Shown here piece after piece: positions 53,595 to 62,036 of a DNA stretch of 64,000 nt. The number at the start of each line of letters is the position of its first letter. Position 1 is the stretch's first letter. Origin of the DNA: Mucilaginibacter inviolabilis (GTDB lineage: Bacteria > Bacteroidota > Bacteroidia > Sphingobacteriales > Sphingobacteriaceae). The position numbers and the translations under genes were made by a program. The stretch covers positions 2,914,001 through 2,978,000 of the forward strand of contig NZ_JAANAT010000001.1 of assembly GCF_011089895.1 (NCBI RefSeq), in the 5' to 3' direction. Below the pieces are notes generated by a model that did no database searches, was not told the DNA's origin, and worked only from the letters and a program-made list of their open reading frames with translations.

Positions 53595-54266
53595 ATGAAT
53601 TTTTTATCGCATTATTACTTTGATCGTGATATAAACAACTGTTACCATATATTAGGTATCGTTTTGCCCGATCTTTTAAAAAATGCCGATAAAAATATCA
53701 TCCTTCATCCAGAAAAACTGCACCATCCCGATAAAAACATCAACTCTGTTATTGCCGGCTGGAATAAACACCTGGCGGTCGACCGTTATTTCCACTCCTC
53801 TGATTTTTTTACCCTTCACTCCCATCAGTTAAAAAAACAATTGCTGCCCGCTATTGAAGGTTCACCGGTAAAGCCGTTTTTCCTGGGACACATCGCACTG
53901 GAACTAATCATTGATAATCTATTACTTACTACAGGTAAAATACAGGTTGATGACTTTTACGCCAACCTGGCGGCTTGCGAAACAGCGGTGATCAATAACT
54001 TTTTAACGTTCTCCGGATTAATGGACAGTAATGTTTTCTTAAAGTTTTTTGACGATTTTAAACGCAGCCAGTACCTGCACACTTATGCCGAAACGCACCA
54101 GATAGCCTATGCCCTAAAACGTATTTGTATGCGCATCTGGCGAAATCCTTTTACCCCGCAGCATGAGGCATTAATGAATGAAGTACTGAGCGATTACCGC
54201 GACTATCTGCTTCCCGACTTCATGTCGATATTTGAAGAAATTGCCAATAAGCTGATCACTATTTAA
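53595..54266 (+). CDS. ACP phosphodiesterase-like protein (AcpH-like)
   Basis: A 223-residue cytoplasmic protein. ATG 53595 gives MNFLSHYYFDRDINNCYHILGIVLPDLL, the typical start of the acyl-carrier-protein phosphodiesterase family, which removes the phosphopantetheine arm of ACP in E. coli. HHPDKNINSVIAGWNKHLAVDRYFHSSDFF and FFLGHIALELIIDNLLL carry the His and Asp residues expected of an HD-like metal site. Activity is not proven for Bacteroidota members. It is a single gene upstream of rpsA. Confidence 0.85.
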   Translation: MNFLSHYYFDRDINNCYHILGIVLPDLLKNADKNIILHPEKLHHPDKNINSVIAGWNKHLAVDRYFHSSDFFTLHSHQLKKQLLPAIEGSPVKPFFLGHIALELIIDNLLLTTGKIQVDDFYANLAACETAVINNFLTFSGLMDSNVFLKFFDDFKRSQYLHTYAETHQIAYALKRICMRIWRNPFTPQHEALMNEVLSDYRDYLLPDFMSIFEEIANKLITI

Positions 54267-54429
54267 CAGTCTGTTTATCATTTAACCTATTGTTAAAAAG
54301 CATCAACCCAGGTCTTTTTCGGAGTTCAAATGGTAAAAACTCCATGACAAAGGCGCTATTTATATCAAAAAGCCTTAAATATCAGCAATTAACATTTAAA
54401 TATTCTTTTATTTAATAAAATTATATACC

Positions 54430-54437
54430 TACCTTTG
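54430..54437 (+). promoter_or_regulatory. -7 box TACCTTTG for rpsA
   Basis: TACCTTTG matches TAnnTTTG exactly and is followed by CAG. Transcription is expected to begin at about 54441, the first base of a leader hairpin. Confidence 0.7.
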
Positions 54438-54440
54438 CAG

Positions 54441-54460
54441 TCCCAATTAACAAATTGGGA
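54441..54460 (+). promoter_or_regulatory. Leader hairpin of rpsA next to a strong ribosome site
   Basis: TCCCAATT-AACA-AATTGGGA is a perfect 8-bp hairpin at the presumed 5' end of the mRNA. It is directly followed by AAAGGAG (54461-54467), a strong Shine-Dalgarno site unusual for Bacteroidota, 12 bases before ATG 54480. It could control S1 synthesis or protect the mRNA end. Confidence 0.65.
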
Positions 54461-54479
54461 AAAGGAGAAAAATTATTTA

Positions 54480-56453
54480 ATGGCAAAAAAACAAGAAGCA
54501 GAAAAAGAATTAAAAGCGAAAGAAGCTGAACTGGACACAGTTACCGCATCTGGCGAAAAAGAAACCATTGAATCAGAAGCTGATTCAATATCTATCGAAG
54601 AGATCAAATCAAAAATTGCAGCTACTCCAAGTGCGGATTTCGACTGGGATGCAGATGACAAAAAATTTGGTAACTATACCGATAGCGACCGTGAGAAATT
54701 CGAGAAAATGTATGATGGAACTTTCAGCTCTATCACCAAAGGCGAAATCATCACCGGTACCGTTGTTAATGTTAACAACAAAGATGTGGTACTGAACGTA
54801 GGATTTAAATCAGACGGTTTAGTTTCAGTATCAGAATTCCGTGACACACCAGATCTGAAGATCGGTGACAAAGTTGACGTTTTTGTTGAATCACAAGAAG
54901 ATGCTAACGGTCAGTTAGTACTTTCACGTAAACGTGCAAAAACTCAAAAATCATGGGAGCGCATTAATTCAGCCCTTGACAATGATGAGATCATCACTGG
55001 TTTTGTGAAGAGCAGAACTAAAGGTGGTTTAATTGTTGACATCATGGGTGTTGAAGCCTTCTTACCTGGCTCACAAATCGACATCAAACCTATCCGTGAT
55101 TACGATGTGTATGTAGGTAAAACAATGGAATTCAAAGTTGTTAAGATCAACCACGAGTTTAAAAACGTAGTGGTATCGCACAAAGTGCTGATCGAAGACG
55201 ATTTGGAAAACCAAAAAACAGAAATTGTTGCACGCCTTGAAAAAGGACAGGTATTGGAAGGTACCGTTAAAAACATTACCGACTTTGGTGTATTTATTGA
55301 CCTTGGTGGTGTTGACGGCTTACTGCACATTACTGATATATCTTGGGGCCGTATTGAGCATCCACGCGAAATTCTTTCATTGGATCAAAAAATCAACGTT
55401 GTTGTGCTTGACTTTGATGACGAGAAAAAACGTATTGCTCTGGGCTTAAAACAATTAACTCCTCATCCTTGGCAAAGCCTTTCTGAAGATATTCAGGTTG
55501 GTTCAAAAGTTAAAGGTAAAATTGTTACCGTTGCTGATTACGGCGCATTCCTTGAAATCATCCCTGGTGTTGAAGGTTTGATCCACGTATCAGAAATGTC
55601 ATGGTCACAAAACCTGCGTAACCCTCAGGAATTCCTGAAAGTTGGCGACGAAATCGAAGCACAAGTGTTAACACTTGACCGCGAAGAGCGCAAAATGTCA
55701 TTGGGTGTTAAACAATTAACTCCAGATCCATGGCAAAATGCTGCTGAGAAATATGCTATCGGCACTCAGCACGTTGCAACAGTTAAAAACATGACCAACT
55801 TTGGTGTGTTTGTTGAACTGGAAGACGGCATCGACGGCTTGATCCACATCTCTGATCTTTCTTGGTCTAAAAAAGTAAATCACCCTAACGAATTCACTAA
55901 AGTTGGTGAAAAATTAGACGTGGTTGTTTTAGAACTTGACGTTGAGAACCGCAAATTAAGCTTAGGTCACAAACAGCTGGAAGAAAACCCTTGGGATACT
56001 TTCGAAACCGTATTTACCATTGATTCAATTCATGAAGGTACTGTATTGAAAGTAACTGACAAAGGTGCTATCGTAGCTTTACCTTACGGTGTTGAAGGCT
56101 TTGCGCCAACCAAACACCTGGTTAAAGAAGATGGTAAATCAGTAAAAGCTGAAGAAACCGCTGAATTCAAGATCATTGAATTTAACAAAGAGAACAAACG
56201 TATCGTTATTTCACACTCACGTATCTGGGAAGAAGCTCGCGCTGACGCTCGTGTACAGGAATTTGAAAACCGCAAAAAAGAAGCAAAATCTGCTAGCAAC
56301 GCGGTGAAAAAAGTGAAAGAATCAGTTGAAAAATCAACTTTAGGCGATCTTAGCGTATTAGCTCAGTTAAAAGAGCAAATGGAAGGTGCTGAAAACAAAG
56401 CCCGCAAGGCTGCACCAGCTAAAAAAGCTGAAGAGTCTGAAGAAGAAGCATAA
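54480..56453 (+). CDS. rpsA: 30S ribosomal protein S1
   Basis: A 657-residue protein with six S1 RNA-binding repeats that binds mRNA at the ribosome. The repeats begin near FSSITKGEIITGTVV, LDNDEIITGFVKS, LEKGQVLEGTVKN, IQVGSKVKGKIVT, YAIGTQHVATVKN and FTIDSIHEGTVLK. An N-terminal acidic/Lys-rich helix (about 1-60) and a C-terminal charged tail (KKVKESVEKS to EESEEEA) flank them, as in other Bacteroidota S1 proteins. ATG 54480 follows the AAAGGAG site; an earlier in-frame start at 54435 would lie in the leader hairpin. Codon use suggests high expression. A terminator follows at 56479. Confidence 0.97.
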   Translation: MAKKQEAEKELKAKEAELDTVTASGEKETIESEADSISIEEIKSKIAATPSADFDWDADDKKFGNYTDSDREKFEKMYDGTFSSITKGEIITGTVVNVNNKDVVLNVGFKSDGLVSVSEFRDTPDLKIGDKVDVFVESQEDANGQLVLSRKRAKTQKSWERINSALDNDEIITGFVKSRTKGGLIVDIMGVEAFLPGSQIDIKPIRDYDVYVGKTMEFKVVKINHEFKNVVVSHKVLIEDDLENQKTEIVARLEKGQVLEGTVKNITDFGVFIDLGGVDGLLHITDISWGRIEHPREILSLDQKINVVVLDFDDEKKRIALGLKQLTPHPWQSLSEDIQVGSKVKGKIVTVADYGAFLEIIPGVEGLIHVSEMSWSQNLRNPQEFLKVGDEIEAQVLTLDREERKMSLGVKQLTPDPWQNAAEKYAIGTQHVATVKNMTNFGVFVELEDGIDGLIHISDLSWSKKVNHPNEFTKVGEKLDVVVLELDVENRKLSLGHKQLEENPWDTFETVFTIDSIHEGTVLKVTDKGAIVALPYGVEGFAPTKHLVKEDGKSVKAEETAEFKIIEFNKENKRIVISHSRIWEEARADARVQEFENRKKEAKSASNAVKKVKESVEKSTLGDLSVLAQLKEQMEGAENKARKAAPAKKAEESEEEA

Positions 56454-56478
56454 GCTTTAACTGAAGCAATATTCTCAC

Positions 56479-56510
56479 AAAGCCCTTCCGTTTTTCGGAA
56501 GGGCTTTTTT
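56479..56510 (+). terminator. Terminator of rpsA
   Basis: AAAGCCCTTCCG and CGGAAGGGCTTTTTT form a strong stem with a short T loop and a T run, 26 bases after the stop codon. Confidence 0.93.
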
Positions 56511-56525
56511 GTTGAGCAAGTTTTT

Positions 56526-56648
56526 GTCATTTCGATAGAGCATGCGCAGGAATGAGGGAAGCGCGAAAGAGAAATCTTATACCCTCTACTATGTCTTCAT
56601 TAAATAAATACCGTATAAGATTTCTCCTCGTTCCTCGTTCGAAATGAC
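56526..56648. repeat. GTCATTTCG / CGAAATGAC inverted repeat
   Basis: GTCATTTCG (56526) and CGAAATGAC (to 56648) are perfect inverted ends. AGAAATCTTATAC and GTATAAGATTTCT pair further inside. It is the CATTTCGAACGAG-type repeat I recall from other Bacteroidota (memory only). It separates rpsA from the ACT-domain gene. Confidence 0.82.
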
Positions 56649-56689
56649 AACATTTTATATATTTAAGTAGTCCATTTTATATTTACACC

Positions 56690-57085
56690 ATGACCGGAGA
56701 AACAAACCTTAATACCTTGCTCAAAAACATGACGCCTGTGCTCAATGAAGGCGATTATGTGTATTGTACAGTATCATCTATCCCCCAAATTGATACCAAT
56801 AATATTTTAGGTCTTTTTAAAGAGACAGAGGGCTTTACCGTTATTCTCAAAAAAGAGATTGCCGATCAGTTTCAACTGGAGTATAGCTATATAGCTGCCT
56901 GGATAACCCTCAGCATACATTCTTCATTAGCAGCTACCGGACTGACAGCCGCATTTGCCACAGCACTGGCACAGGAAGGTATCAGTTGTAATGTTGTTGC
57001 AGCCTATTATCACGACCATATTTTTGTGGCAAAGGAGGATGCGGCAAGAGCCATGAATGCGCTTAAAAAAATATCAAATCAATAA
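56690..57085 (+). CDS. ACT-domain protein
   Basis: A 131-residue cytoplasmic protein. It has two consecutive ACT-like units: NTLLKNMTPVLNEGDYVYCTVS with GLFKETEGFTVILKKEIADQF, then YIAAWITLSIHSSLAATGLTAAFATALAQEGISCNVVAAYYHDHIFVAKEDAARAMNALKKI. The second unit is a classical ACT domain, as in the aspartate kinase effector domain and the stand-alone ACT7-type proteins. It probably binds an amino acid or small ligand. It is followed by pyrR after about 80 bases. Confidence 0.82.
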   Translation: MTGETNLNTLLKNMTPVLNEGDYVYCTVSSIPQIDTNNILGLFKETEGFTVILKKEIADQFQLEYSYIAAWITLSIHSSLAATGLTAAFATALAQEGISCNVVAAYYHDHIFVAKEDAARAMNALKKISNQ

Positions 57086-57087
57086 AA

Positions 57088-57121
57088 GTATCCCCTATTG
57101 GAGGAGATTTAGAAGATGCTT
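57088..57121. repeat. Degenerate half copy of the CCCCTAAAGGGGG repeat family
   Basis: TATCCCCTATTGGAGGAGATTTAGAAGATGCTT resembles the right arm at 42485 (CCCTTTAGGGGGAGATTTAG) in order and spacing. No second arm is visible. It lies between the ACT gene stop and the pyrR promoter. Confidence 0.5.
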
Positions 57122-57136
57122 TTCAAAACTATTTAC

Positions 57137-57144
57137 TATTTTTG
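57137..57144 (+). promoter_or_regulatory. -7 box TATTTTTG for pyrR
   Basis: TATTTTTG matches TAnnTTTG exactly. The start would be about 57149, so the in-frame ATG at 57142 would be outside the mRNA, which supports ATG 57163 as start. Confidence 0.6.
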
Positions 57145-57162
57145 CCCAAATCCACCCATACG

Positions 57163-57711
57163 ATGCAAAATCTTACACTGCTCGACGGACAAAAATTTCA
57201 GATCACCATACAACGTTTATGTCGCCAGTTGATTGAAAATCACGATGATTTTTCACAATCGGTACTTATTGGTATCCAGCCACGGGGCATATACCTGGCT
57301 AAACGTGTAGCCGAAGAATTAAGAAAAATATTACCAGGCAAAACCATTTTACAGGGCGACCTGGATATTACCTTTTATCGCGACGATTTTCGCCGCCGCG
57401 AATCGCAACTGGTACCCAATCAAACTAAAATAGATTTTATTATTGAGGGGAAAAAAGTAGTGATGATGGATGACGTTCTCTGGACCGGCCGAACCATTCG
57501 CGCCGCCATGGATGCCATGCAGGCTTTTGGCCGCCCCGAGAAAGTGGAGCTGCTGGCCCTGGTCGATCGCCGTTATTCGCGACATATACCTGTATCGGCA
57601 GATTATGTAGGTATTGAGGTGGATTCCATCGCATCGCAAAAAGTAGTAGTAAGCTGGAAAGATACAGATGGCGAGGATAAAATTGTGCTGGTATCGGAAG
57701 CAGCGGAGTAA
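57163..57711 (+). CDS. pyrR: Bifunctional pyrimidine regulator and uracil phosphoribosyltransferase PyrR
   Basis: A 182-residue protein of the PyrR family. It binds PRPP through VVMMDDVLWTGRTIRAAMDA (the 13-residue PRTase motif) and has FYRDDFRRRESQLVPNQTKIDF, a PyrR hallmark, plus LLALVDRRYSRHIPVSADYVG. Characterised PyrR proteins control pyr operons by RNA binding and make UMP from uracil. Here pyrB follows in the same direction but is separated by the four-helix-bundle unit at 57720-58224. Start 57163 is chosen because of the promoter position. Confidence 0.93.
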   Translation: MQNLTLLDGQKFQITIQRLCRQLIENHDDFSQSVLIGIQPRGIYLAKRVAEELRKILPGKTILQGDLDITFYRDDFRRRESQLVPNQTKIDFIIEGKKVVMMDDVLWTGRTIRAAMDAMQAFGRPEKVELLALVDRRYSRHIPVSADYVGIEVDSIASQKVVVSWKDTDGEDKIVLVSEAAE

Positions 57712-57719
57712 AGTTTGAT

Positions 57720-58224
57720 AATATCGAACACTGAATTCTGAATATCGAATATTGAAGTTTAAATAAGGAATGGATGAACAACAGTAAATATGACTTAGAA
57801 GAAAGGCTTATTGATTTTGCTGTTATGATTGCTGATATTATTGAAGCTTTACCTAATACACGACTTGGTAATTACATTGCCGGACAATTAGTACGATCAG
57901 GATGTTCACCCGCTTTGAATTATGGTGAAGCCCAATCTGCTGAATCAAGGAACGATTTCATTCATAAAATGAAAATCATATTGAAGGAATTACGAGAGTC
58001 AATGGTTTCCCTCAAAATTATTAAAAGACGAGACATACATAATCTGGATAATACTGAAACAGCAATAAACGAATGCAATCAATTGATAGCGATTTTTGTA
58101 AAAAGTATAGAAACAGCGAAGAAAAACAATTTAAAACAACAATAACGAAACAAAGGGATATCGAATAACAAAGTACTTCTTACCTACTTCATTATTCGAC
58201 ATTCAAAATTCAGTGTTCGATATT
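57720..58224. mobile_element. Four-helix-bundle unit with 31-bp terminal inverted repeats
   Basis: The left end (57720-57750, AATATCGAACACTGAATT at its start) and right end (58194-58224) are inverted copies matching at 29 of 31 positions. Between them is one gene of the four-helix-bundle / S23 family. The unit begins 9 bases after the pyrR stop and ends 11 bases before the pyrB ATG. Removal would leave a gap of about 20 bases, typical of an operon. No clear target-site duplication is seen. The unit looks like an insertion, but transposition is not shown. Confidence 0.72.
57774..58145 (+). CDS. Four-helix-bundle protein (S23 / 23S rRNA intervening-sequence family)
   Basis: A 123-residue all-helical protein. 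DLEERLIDFAVMIADIIEALPNT, LGNYIAGQLVRSGCSPALNYGEAQSAES and FIHKMKIILKELRESMVSLKII are the hallmark stretches of the family first seen in 23S rRNA intervening sequences. AVD-type relatives work in diversity-generating retroelements. The role of stand-alone members is unknown. It lies inside an inverted-repeat unit between pyrR and pyrB and reads in their direction. Confidence 0.9.
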   Translation: MNNSKYDLEERLIDFAVMIADIIEALPNTRLGNYIAGQLVRSGCSPALNYGEAQSAESRNDFIHKMKIILKELRESMVSLKIIKRRDIHNLDNTETAINECNQLIAIFVKSIETAKKNNLKQQ

Positions 58225-58235
58225 ATATAAAGATC

Positions 58236-59162
58236 ATGGCAGGACTAAGCACAAGGCATTTATTAGGCATAAAAGATTTGAACCGGGCAGATATTGAACT
58301 GATATTTGAAACTGCTGATACTTTTAAATCGGTTTTAAACAGGCCGATCAAGAAAGTGCCTTCATTGCGGGATGTAACCATTGCCAATATTTTCTTTGAA
58401 AATTCCACCCGTACCCGTTTATCATTTGAACTGGCCGAAAAACGCCTATCGGCAGATGTAGTGAACTTCGCGGCGTCATCATCATCGGTAAGTAAGGGCG
58501 AAACCTTGATCGATACCGTAAACAATATCCTGGCCATGAAGGTGGATATGGTAGTGATGCGTCACCCTTATGCAGGTGCGGGCATCTTCTTGTCCAAACA
58601 TGTGAAAGCCCAGATTGTGAATGCCGGCGACGGCGCTCATGAGCACCCTACCCAGGCTTTGCTGGATGCTTTCTCTATCCGCGAAAAATATGGTGATGTG
58701 GCCGGTAAAAAAGTGGTGATTGTGGGTGATATTCTGCATTCGCGCGTGGCGCTTTCCAACATACTTTGCCTCAAACAATTGGGTGCCGAAGTAATGGTTT
58801 GCGGCCCTACTACACTAATCCCTAAATACATTGGATCCTTAGGTGTTAAGGTTGAGCATAATTTAATAAAAGCCCTTAACTGGTGCGATGTAGCCAATAT
58901 GCTGCGCATACAACTGGAACGCCAGGACATTAAATATTTCCCTTCCCTGCGAGAATATACCATGCTTTTCGGCTTGAATAAAACCATTCTGGACTCATTG
59001 GATAAAGAGATCACGGTGATGCACCCCGGTCCTATCAATCGTGGTGTGGAGATCACCAGCGATGTGGCCGACAGTAAGCAATCCATCATCCTTGACCAGG
59101 TAGAAAACGGCGTAGCTGTACGCATGGCCGTACTATATCTACTGGCCGGGCAAACGCCTTAA
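58236..59162 (+). CDS. pyrB: Aspartate carbamoyltransferase catalytic chain
   Basis: A 308-residue catalytic subunit that makes N-carbamoyl-aspartate from carbamoyl phosphate and aspartate, the first committed step of pyrimidine synthesis. FFENSTRTRLSFELAEKRL holds the carbamoyl-phosphate motif STRT, and HEHPTQALLDAFSI and HPGPINRGVEITSDVADSKQSII are the later active-site motifs (HPGPxNRGxE). The length is typical. No pyrI regulatory chain gene is next to it. It is probably still in the pyrR operon despite the inserted unit. Confidence 0.97.
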   Translation: MAGLSTRHLLGIKDLNRADIELIFETADTFKSVLNRPIKKVPSLRDVTIANIFFENSTRTRLSFELAEKRLSADVVNFAASSSSVSKGETLIDTVNNILAMKVDMVVMRHPYAGAGIFLSKHVKAQIVNAGDGAHEHPTQALLDAFSIREKYGDVAGKKVVIVGDILHSRVALSNILCLKQLGAEVMVCGPTTLIPKYIGSLGVKVEHNLIKALNWCDVANMLRIQLERQDIKYFPSLREYTMLFGLNKTILDSLDKEITVMHPGPINRGVEITSDVADSKQSIILDQVENGVAVRMAVLYLLAGQTP

Positions 59163-59250
59163 TTATCAGCAAACAGGCACGGTAAAAGTTTAATTTCTTA
59201 GCCCCATTTATATAACAATGCTTGTTATCAGCGTTGATAATCAAAGTAAA

Positions 59251-60690
59251 ATGATAAAGTTTAAGAATGTTTGCTGTTTATCCCTGTTCATACTATTTGT
59301 AATTTACTCGGCACCTGCACTTGCTCAAAGCCGTCAGCAGGTAAAAACAGATTCGGTATTCGCGCTGGTTCAAAAATTTTTTAATGCGCAAAAAGCCGAT
59401 TCGCTTTACGCGCTTGGTGGTGAATTATTCAAAAAGACTTTAACACCAGAAGGTTTCCGGTCGGTAGCCACCCAGCAACTTTTCCCGATGGGCGATATTA
59501 AAGGTTCATCGCTCATTAGTTTCGTCAATAACAAAGTAAGTACCTATAAACTGATATTTGGCGCAGTTACTTTACAGCTGCAAATGAGTCTTGATCAGGA
59601 CAATAAATTGGATCTTTTCCTGTTTCAACCTTTTACCCAGGTAACTGCCGATAAACTGAATCAGGCCGCCTCAACCAATAAGCTACAAACCTCCATGGAC
59701 AAAGTGATCGAATCTGCTGTACGCCCATACATTCAAAAGGCCAATACTGTTGGTTTAAGCGTGGGTGTTTTAAAGGATGGTAAAATAACCACTTATAACT
59801 ATGGCGAAACTACCAAAGACAATAAGCAACTGCCCACACTTCATACTATTTACGAAATAGGATCAATCACCAAAACGTTTACTGCCACGCTGCTGGCCTA
59901 TTATGTAAACGAAGGCAAAGTAAAACTAACCGATCCTGTTACCAGATACCTGCCCGATTCTGTTGCCAAAAACCCGGAGTTAAAACTGGTCACACTGGAG
60001 TCATTAAGCAATCATACCTCGGGTTTAGCCCGTATTCCTGACAACCTGGAGGCCAATGCAACGGATGAACTTAACCCTTATAAAGACTATACCAAACAGC
60101 AGCTATTTACCTATCTGAAAACATGTAAGCTGAACAATCAGCCCGGCGAAAGGTACGATTACTCCAATTTGGGTGTAGGTTTGTTGGGCACTATCCTATC
60201 AAAAGTGAGCGGTGAAACATTTGAACAGATGGTTGCCGAGATCATCTGCCGTCCCCTGGTTATGTCGAGCACCACACAGCGGTTAAGTCCGGCCAGGTTA
60301 AATAATTTTGCAACGGTTTATAACATTACAGGCAACGAGACCCCGGCTTGGAATTTTGACGTTTTAGCCCCCTGCGGGGCGCTGCATTCATCCGTAAATG
60401 ATTTACTGGTATATGCAAAGGCCAATATGAACCCGGCGCCAGACAAGCTCGGAAAGGCCTTTGAGCTAACCCACCAGATCACGTTCAGCAAAGATGCTAA
60501 AATGGGACTGGCCTGGCATATTATTATTGTCGATGGCGTAGAGTATTACTTTCATAACGGCGGCACCTATGGCAGCAGCAGTTTCCTGGCTTTTAATGCG
60601 CAAAAAAATCTGGCTGTAGTAATATTATCCAACTCGGCCGAAAATACCGATCTTATAGGTGTTAAAATGCTACAGCTGCTGCAAAAGTAA
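59251..60690 (+). CDS. Serine hydrolase of the beta-lactamase/DD-peptidase fold
   Basis: A 479-residue exported protein. The signal (MIKFKNVCCLSLFILFVIYSAPALAQ) precedes a DUF3887-like N-terminal domain (about 30-130). The class C-like domain shows IYEIGSITKTFTATLLAYYV (SxxK nucleophile in SITK), the YSN motif (YDYSNLGVGLLG) and HNGGTYGSSSF (the HxG motif). Such proteins act as D-aminopeptidases, esterases or penicillin-binding proteins in the periplasm. ATG 59251 is chosen; an in-frame ATG at 59218 would put polar residues before the signal peptide. The gene is convergent with the efflux genes. Confidence 0.9.
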   Translation: MIKFKNVCCLSLFILFVIYSAPALAQSRQQVKTDSVFALVQKFFNAQKADSLYALGGELFKKTLTPEGFRSVATQQLFPMGDIKGSSLISFVNNKVSTYKLIFGAVTLQLQMSLDQDNKLDLFLFQPFTQVTADKLNQAASTNKLQTSMDKVIESAVRPYIQKANTVGLSVGVLKDGKITTYNYGETTKDNKQLPTLHTIYEIGSITKTFTATLLAYYVNEGKVKLTDPVTRYLPDSVAKNPELKLVTLESLSNHTSGLARIPDNLEANATDELNPYKDYTKQQLFTYLKTCKLNNQPGERYDYSNLGVGLLGTILSKVSGETFEQMVAEIICRPLVMSSTTQRLSPARLNNFATVYNITGNETPAWNFDVLAPCGALHSSVNDLLVYAKANMNPAPDKLGKAFELTHQITFSKDAKMGLAWHIIIVDGVEYYFHNGGTYGSSSFLAFNAQKNLAVVILSNSAENTDLIGVKMLQLLQK

Positions 60691-60704
60691 GATATAAACA
60701 ATCC

Positions 60705-60799
60705 AGTCATGCCGAACTTGTTTCGGCACCCCATTAGCAAAGTGTACTGCAGGACGGTTAGCTTGTGCTGTGGGATCCTGAAACAAGTTCAGGATGACT
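60705..60799. repeat. AGTCATGCCGAACTTG-type inverted repeat
   Basis: AGTCATGCCGAACTTGTTTC (60705) and its counterpart near 60779-60799 (GAAACAAGTTCAGGATGACT) are inverted. The ends have one or two mismatches. This is the AACTTGTTTCGG type I recall from many Bacteroidota genomes (memory only). It lies between the serine hydrolase and the efflux terminator. Confidence 0.85.
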
Positions 60800-60826
60800 T
60801 CCCTTTTATATATAATTATCCATAAA

Positions 60827-60863
60827 AAAACATCCCACCTTGCTACTGCAAAGCGGGATGCAA
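60827..60863 (-). terminator. Terminator of the RND efflux operon
   Basis: On the minus strand CATCCC and GGGATG (with inner GCTTTGCA/TGCAAAG-like pairing to a G-C rich loop) are followed by TTTTTTTA. It lies about 50 bases after the adaptor stop codon, which suggests that the operon ends here without a TolC gene downstream. Confidence 0.75.
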
Positions 60864-60914
60864 ACAAAAGTAATCAGTCAACTGAATTAACTCAATCCTT
60901 ATCCTATCAACTAA

Positions 60915-62036
60915 TTATTTATCTTTTACTGTTGATCCGTCCCTGATCTCGTCCGAAGCTACTTTTACCAGTTTATCATCTGGTTTCAGATCGCCGTAAA
61001 CTTCCATCATATCGCCCGATGTTAAGCCTTTTTTGGCATCAACCCATTGCGCTTTGTGGTTTACCACTCTTATTACAAACACCTTTTCGGTTGAAGTATA
61101 TACAGCAGTTTTAGGCACTACATAAGCGCTATCGCCACCAGGCAGCGGTACGCTTACCTCGGCAAACATATGAGGCAAAAGTTTTTTGTCTTTATTGTAT
61201 ACGTCCATTTCTAAACGCTCAGATCTTAGCTTTTCATCCAAAGCACCGGCCAAACGTTTCACCTGGGCGGTAAATTTTTGGTTAGGCAATGCTTTCACTG
61301 TAAAATCCACTTCGCTTTTATTGCTTAATGAACCTGTAGAGTTTTCTGGTATGGATACTACTAAACGCAGCCTTTTCTGATCCTGCAGGGTAAACAATGG
61401 ATCGGCACTTTTACCACCCGGACCTACATAGGCACCCAGGTTTACATTACGACTGGTGATAACGCCATCAAACGGAGCGCGTATTTCCAGGTAAGCCAGG
61501 TTAGCGGCTACTTCCTTATAGGCAGATTTTGCAGCTTCTACGTTTGCCAGGTCAGAATTTTTCTTGGCTTCGGCCTGCTCCAGGTCATTTTGCGATACGG
61601 TACCAGGAGTTTTGCTGGTGCTTACCAATCGGTCATAAGTAGCCTTGCTGGCGTAGTAAATAGCCTCCTGTTGTTTTATTCTGGATTGCGCGCCTGCTAA
61701 TTGTGAGTTAATTTCCGGGGCTTCCAAAACAACCAGTAATTGCCCCTGATGAACTTCGGAACCAATATCCACCAACAGTTTTTTCACATAGCTATTCACC
61801 TTAGCATACAGGTCAACCTGTTGGTAAGGGATCAGCTCGCCGGGAATAGTAACCGAGCCGCTCAGCTTTCCTTTTTTAACCGCAACCAGCTCAACAGACG
61901 GGGTTTCTACCGCTTCCTGTTGTTGCTCTTCGGCACTTTCTTTCTCTTTTTCTTCTGAATGACACGCACTCAGGAAACTTACAGCCACCGCTAATACGGC
62001 AAGCATAAGGATCGATCTATTTTTAAGCTTTTTCAT
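60915..62036 (-). CDS. RND efflux periplasmic adaptor subunit
   Basis: A 373-residue membrane-fusion protein. A lipoprotein signal ends in LSACHSEEKE. Residues about 55-110 hold the beta-barrel and lipoyl halves (GSVTIPGELIPYQQVDLYAKVNSYVKKLLVDIGSEVHQGQLLVVLEAPE), about 110-200 a coiled-coil hairpin (SRIKQQEAIYYASKATYDRL), then the second lipoyl half (IRAPFDGVITSRNVNLGAYV) and a membrane-proximal domain. It links an inner-membrane RND pump to an outer-membrane channel. ATG 62036 overlaps the pump gene by 14 bases. No TolC gene is in view. Confidence 0.92.
   Translation of the reverse strand: MKKLKNRSILMLAVLAVAVSFLSACHSEEKEKESAEEQQQEAVETPSVELVAVKKGKLSGSVTIPGELIPYQQVDLYAKVNSYVKKLLVDIGSEVHQGQLLVVLEAPEINSQLAGAQSRIKQQEAIYYASKATYDRLVSTSKTPGTVSQNDLEQAEAKKNSDLANVEAAKSAYKEVAANLAYLEIRAPFDGVITSRNVNLGAYVGPGGKSADPLFTLQDQKRLRLVVSIPENSTGSLSNKSEVDFTVKALPNQKFTAQVKRLAGALDEKLRSERLEMDVYNKDKKLLPHMFAEVSVPLPGGDSAYVVPKTAVYTSTEKVFVIRVVNHKAQWVDAKKGLTSGDMMEVYGDLKPDDKLVKVASDEIRDGSTVKDK

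Noticed and set aside
58637..59125. 162-codon minus-strand frame within pyrB.
   Set aside because: pyrB motifs are intact in the plus frame; the antisense frame has no family features.
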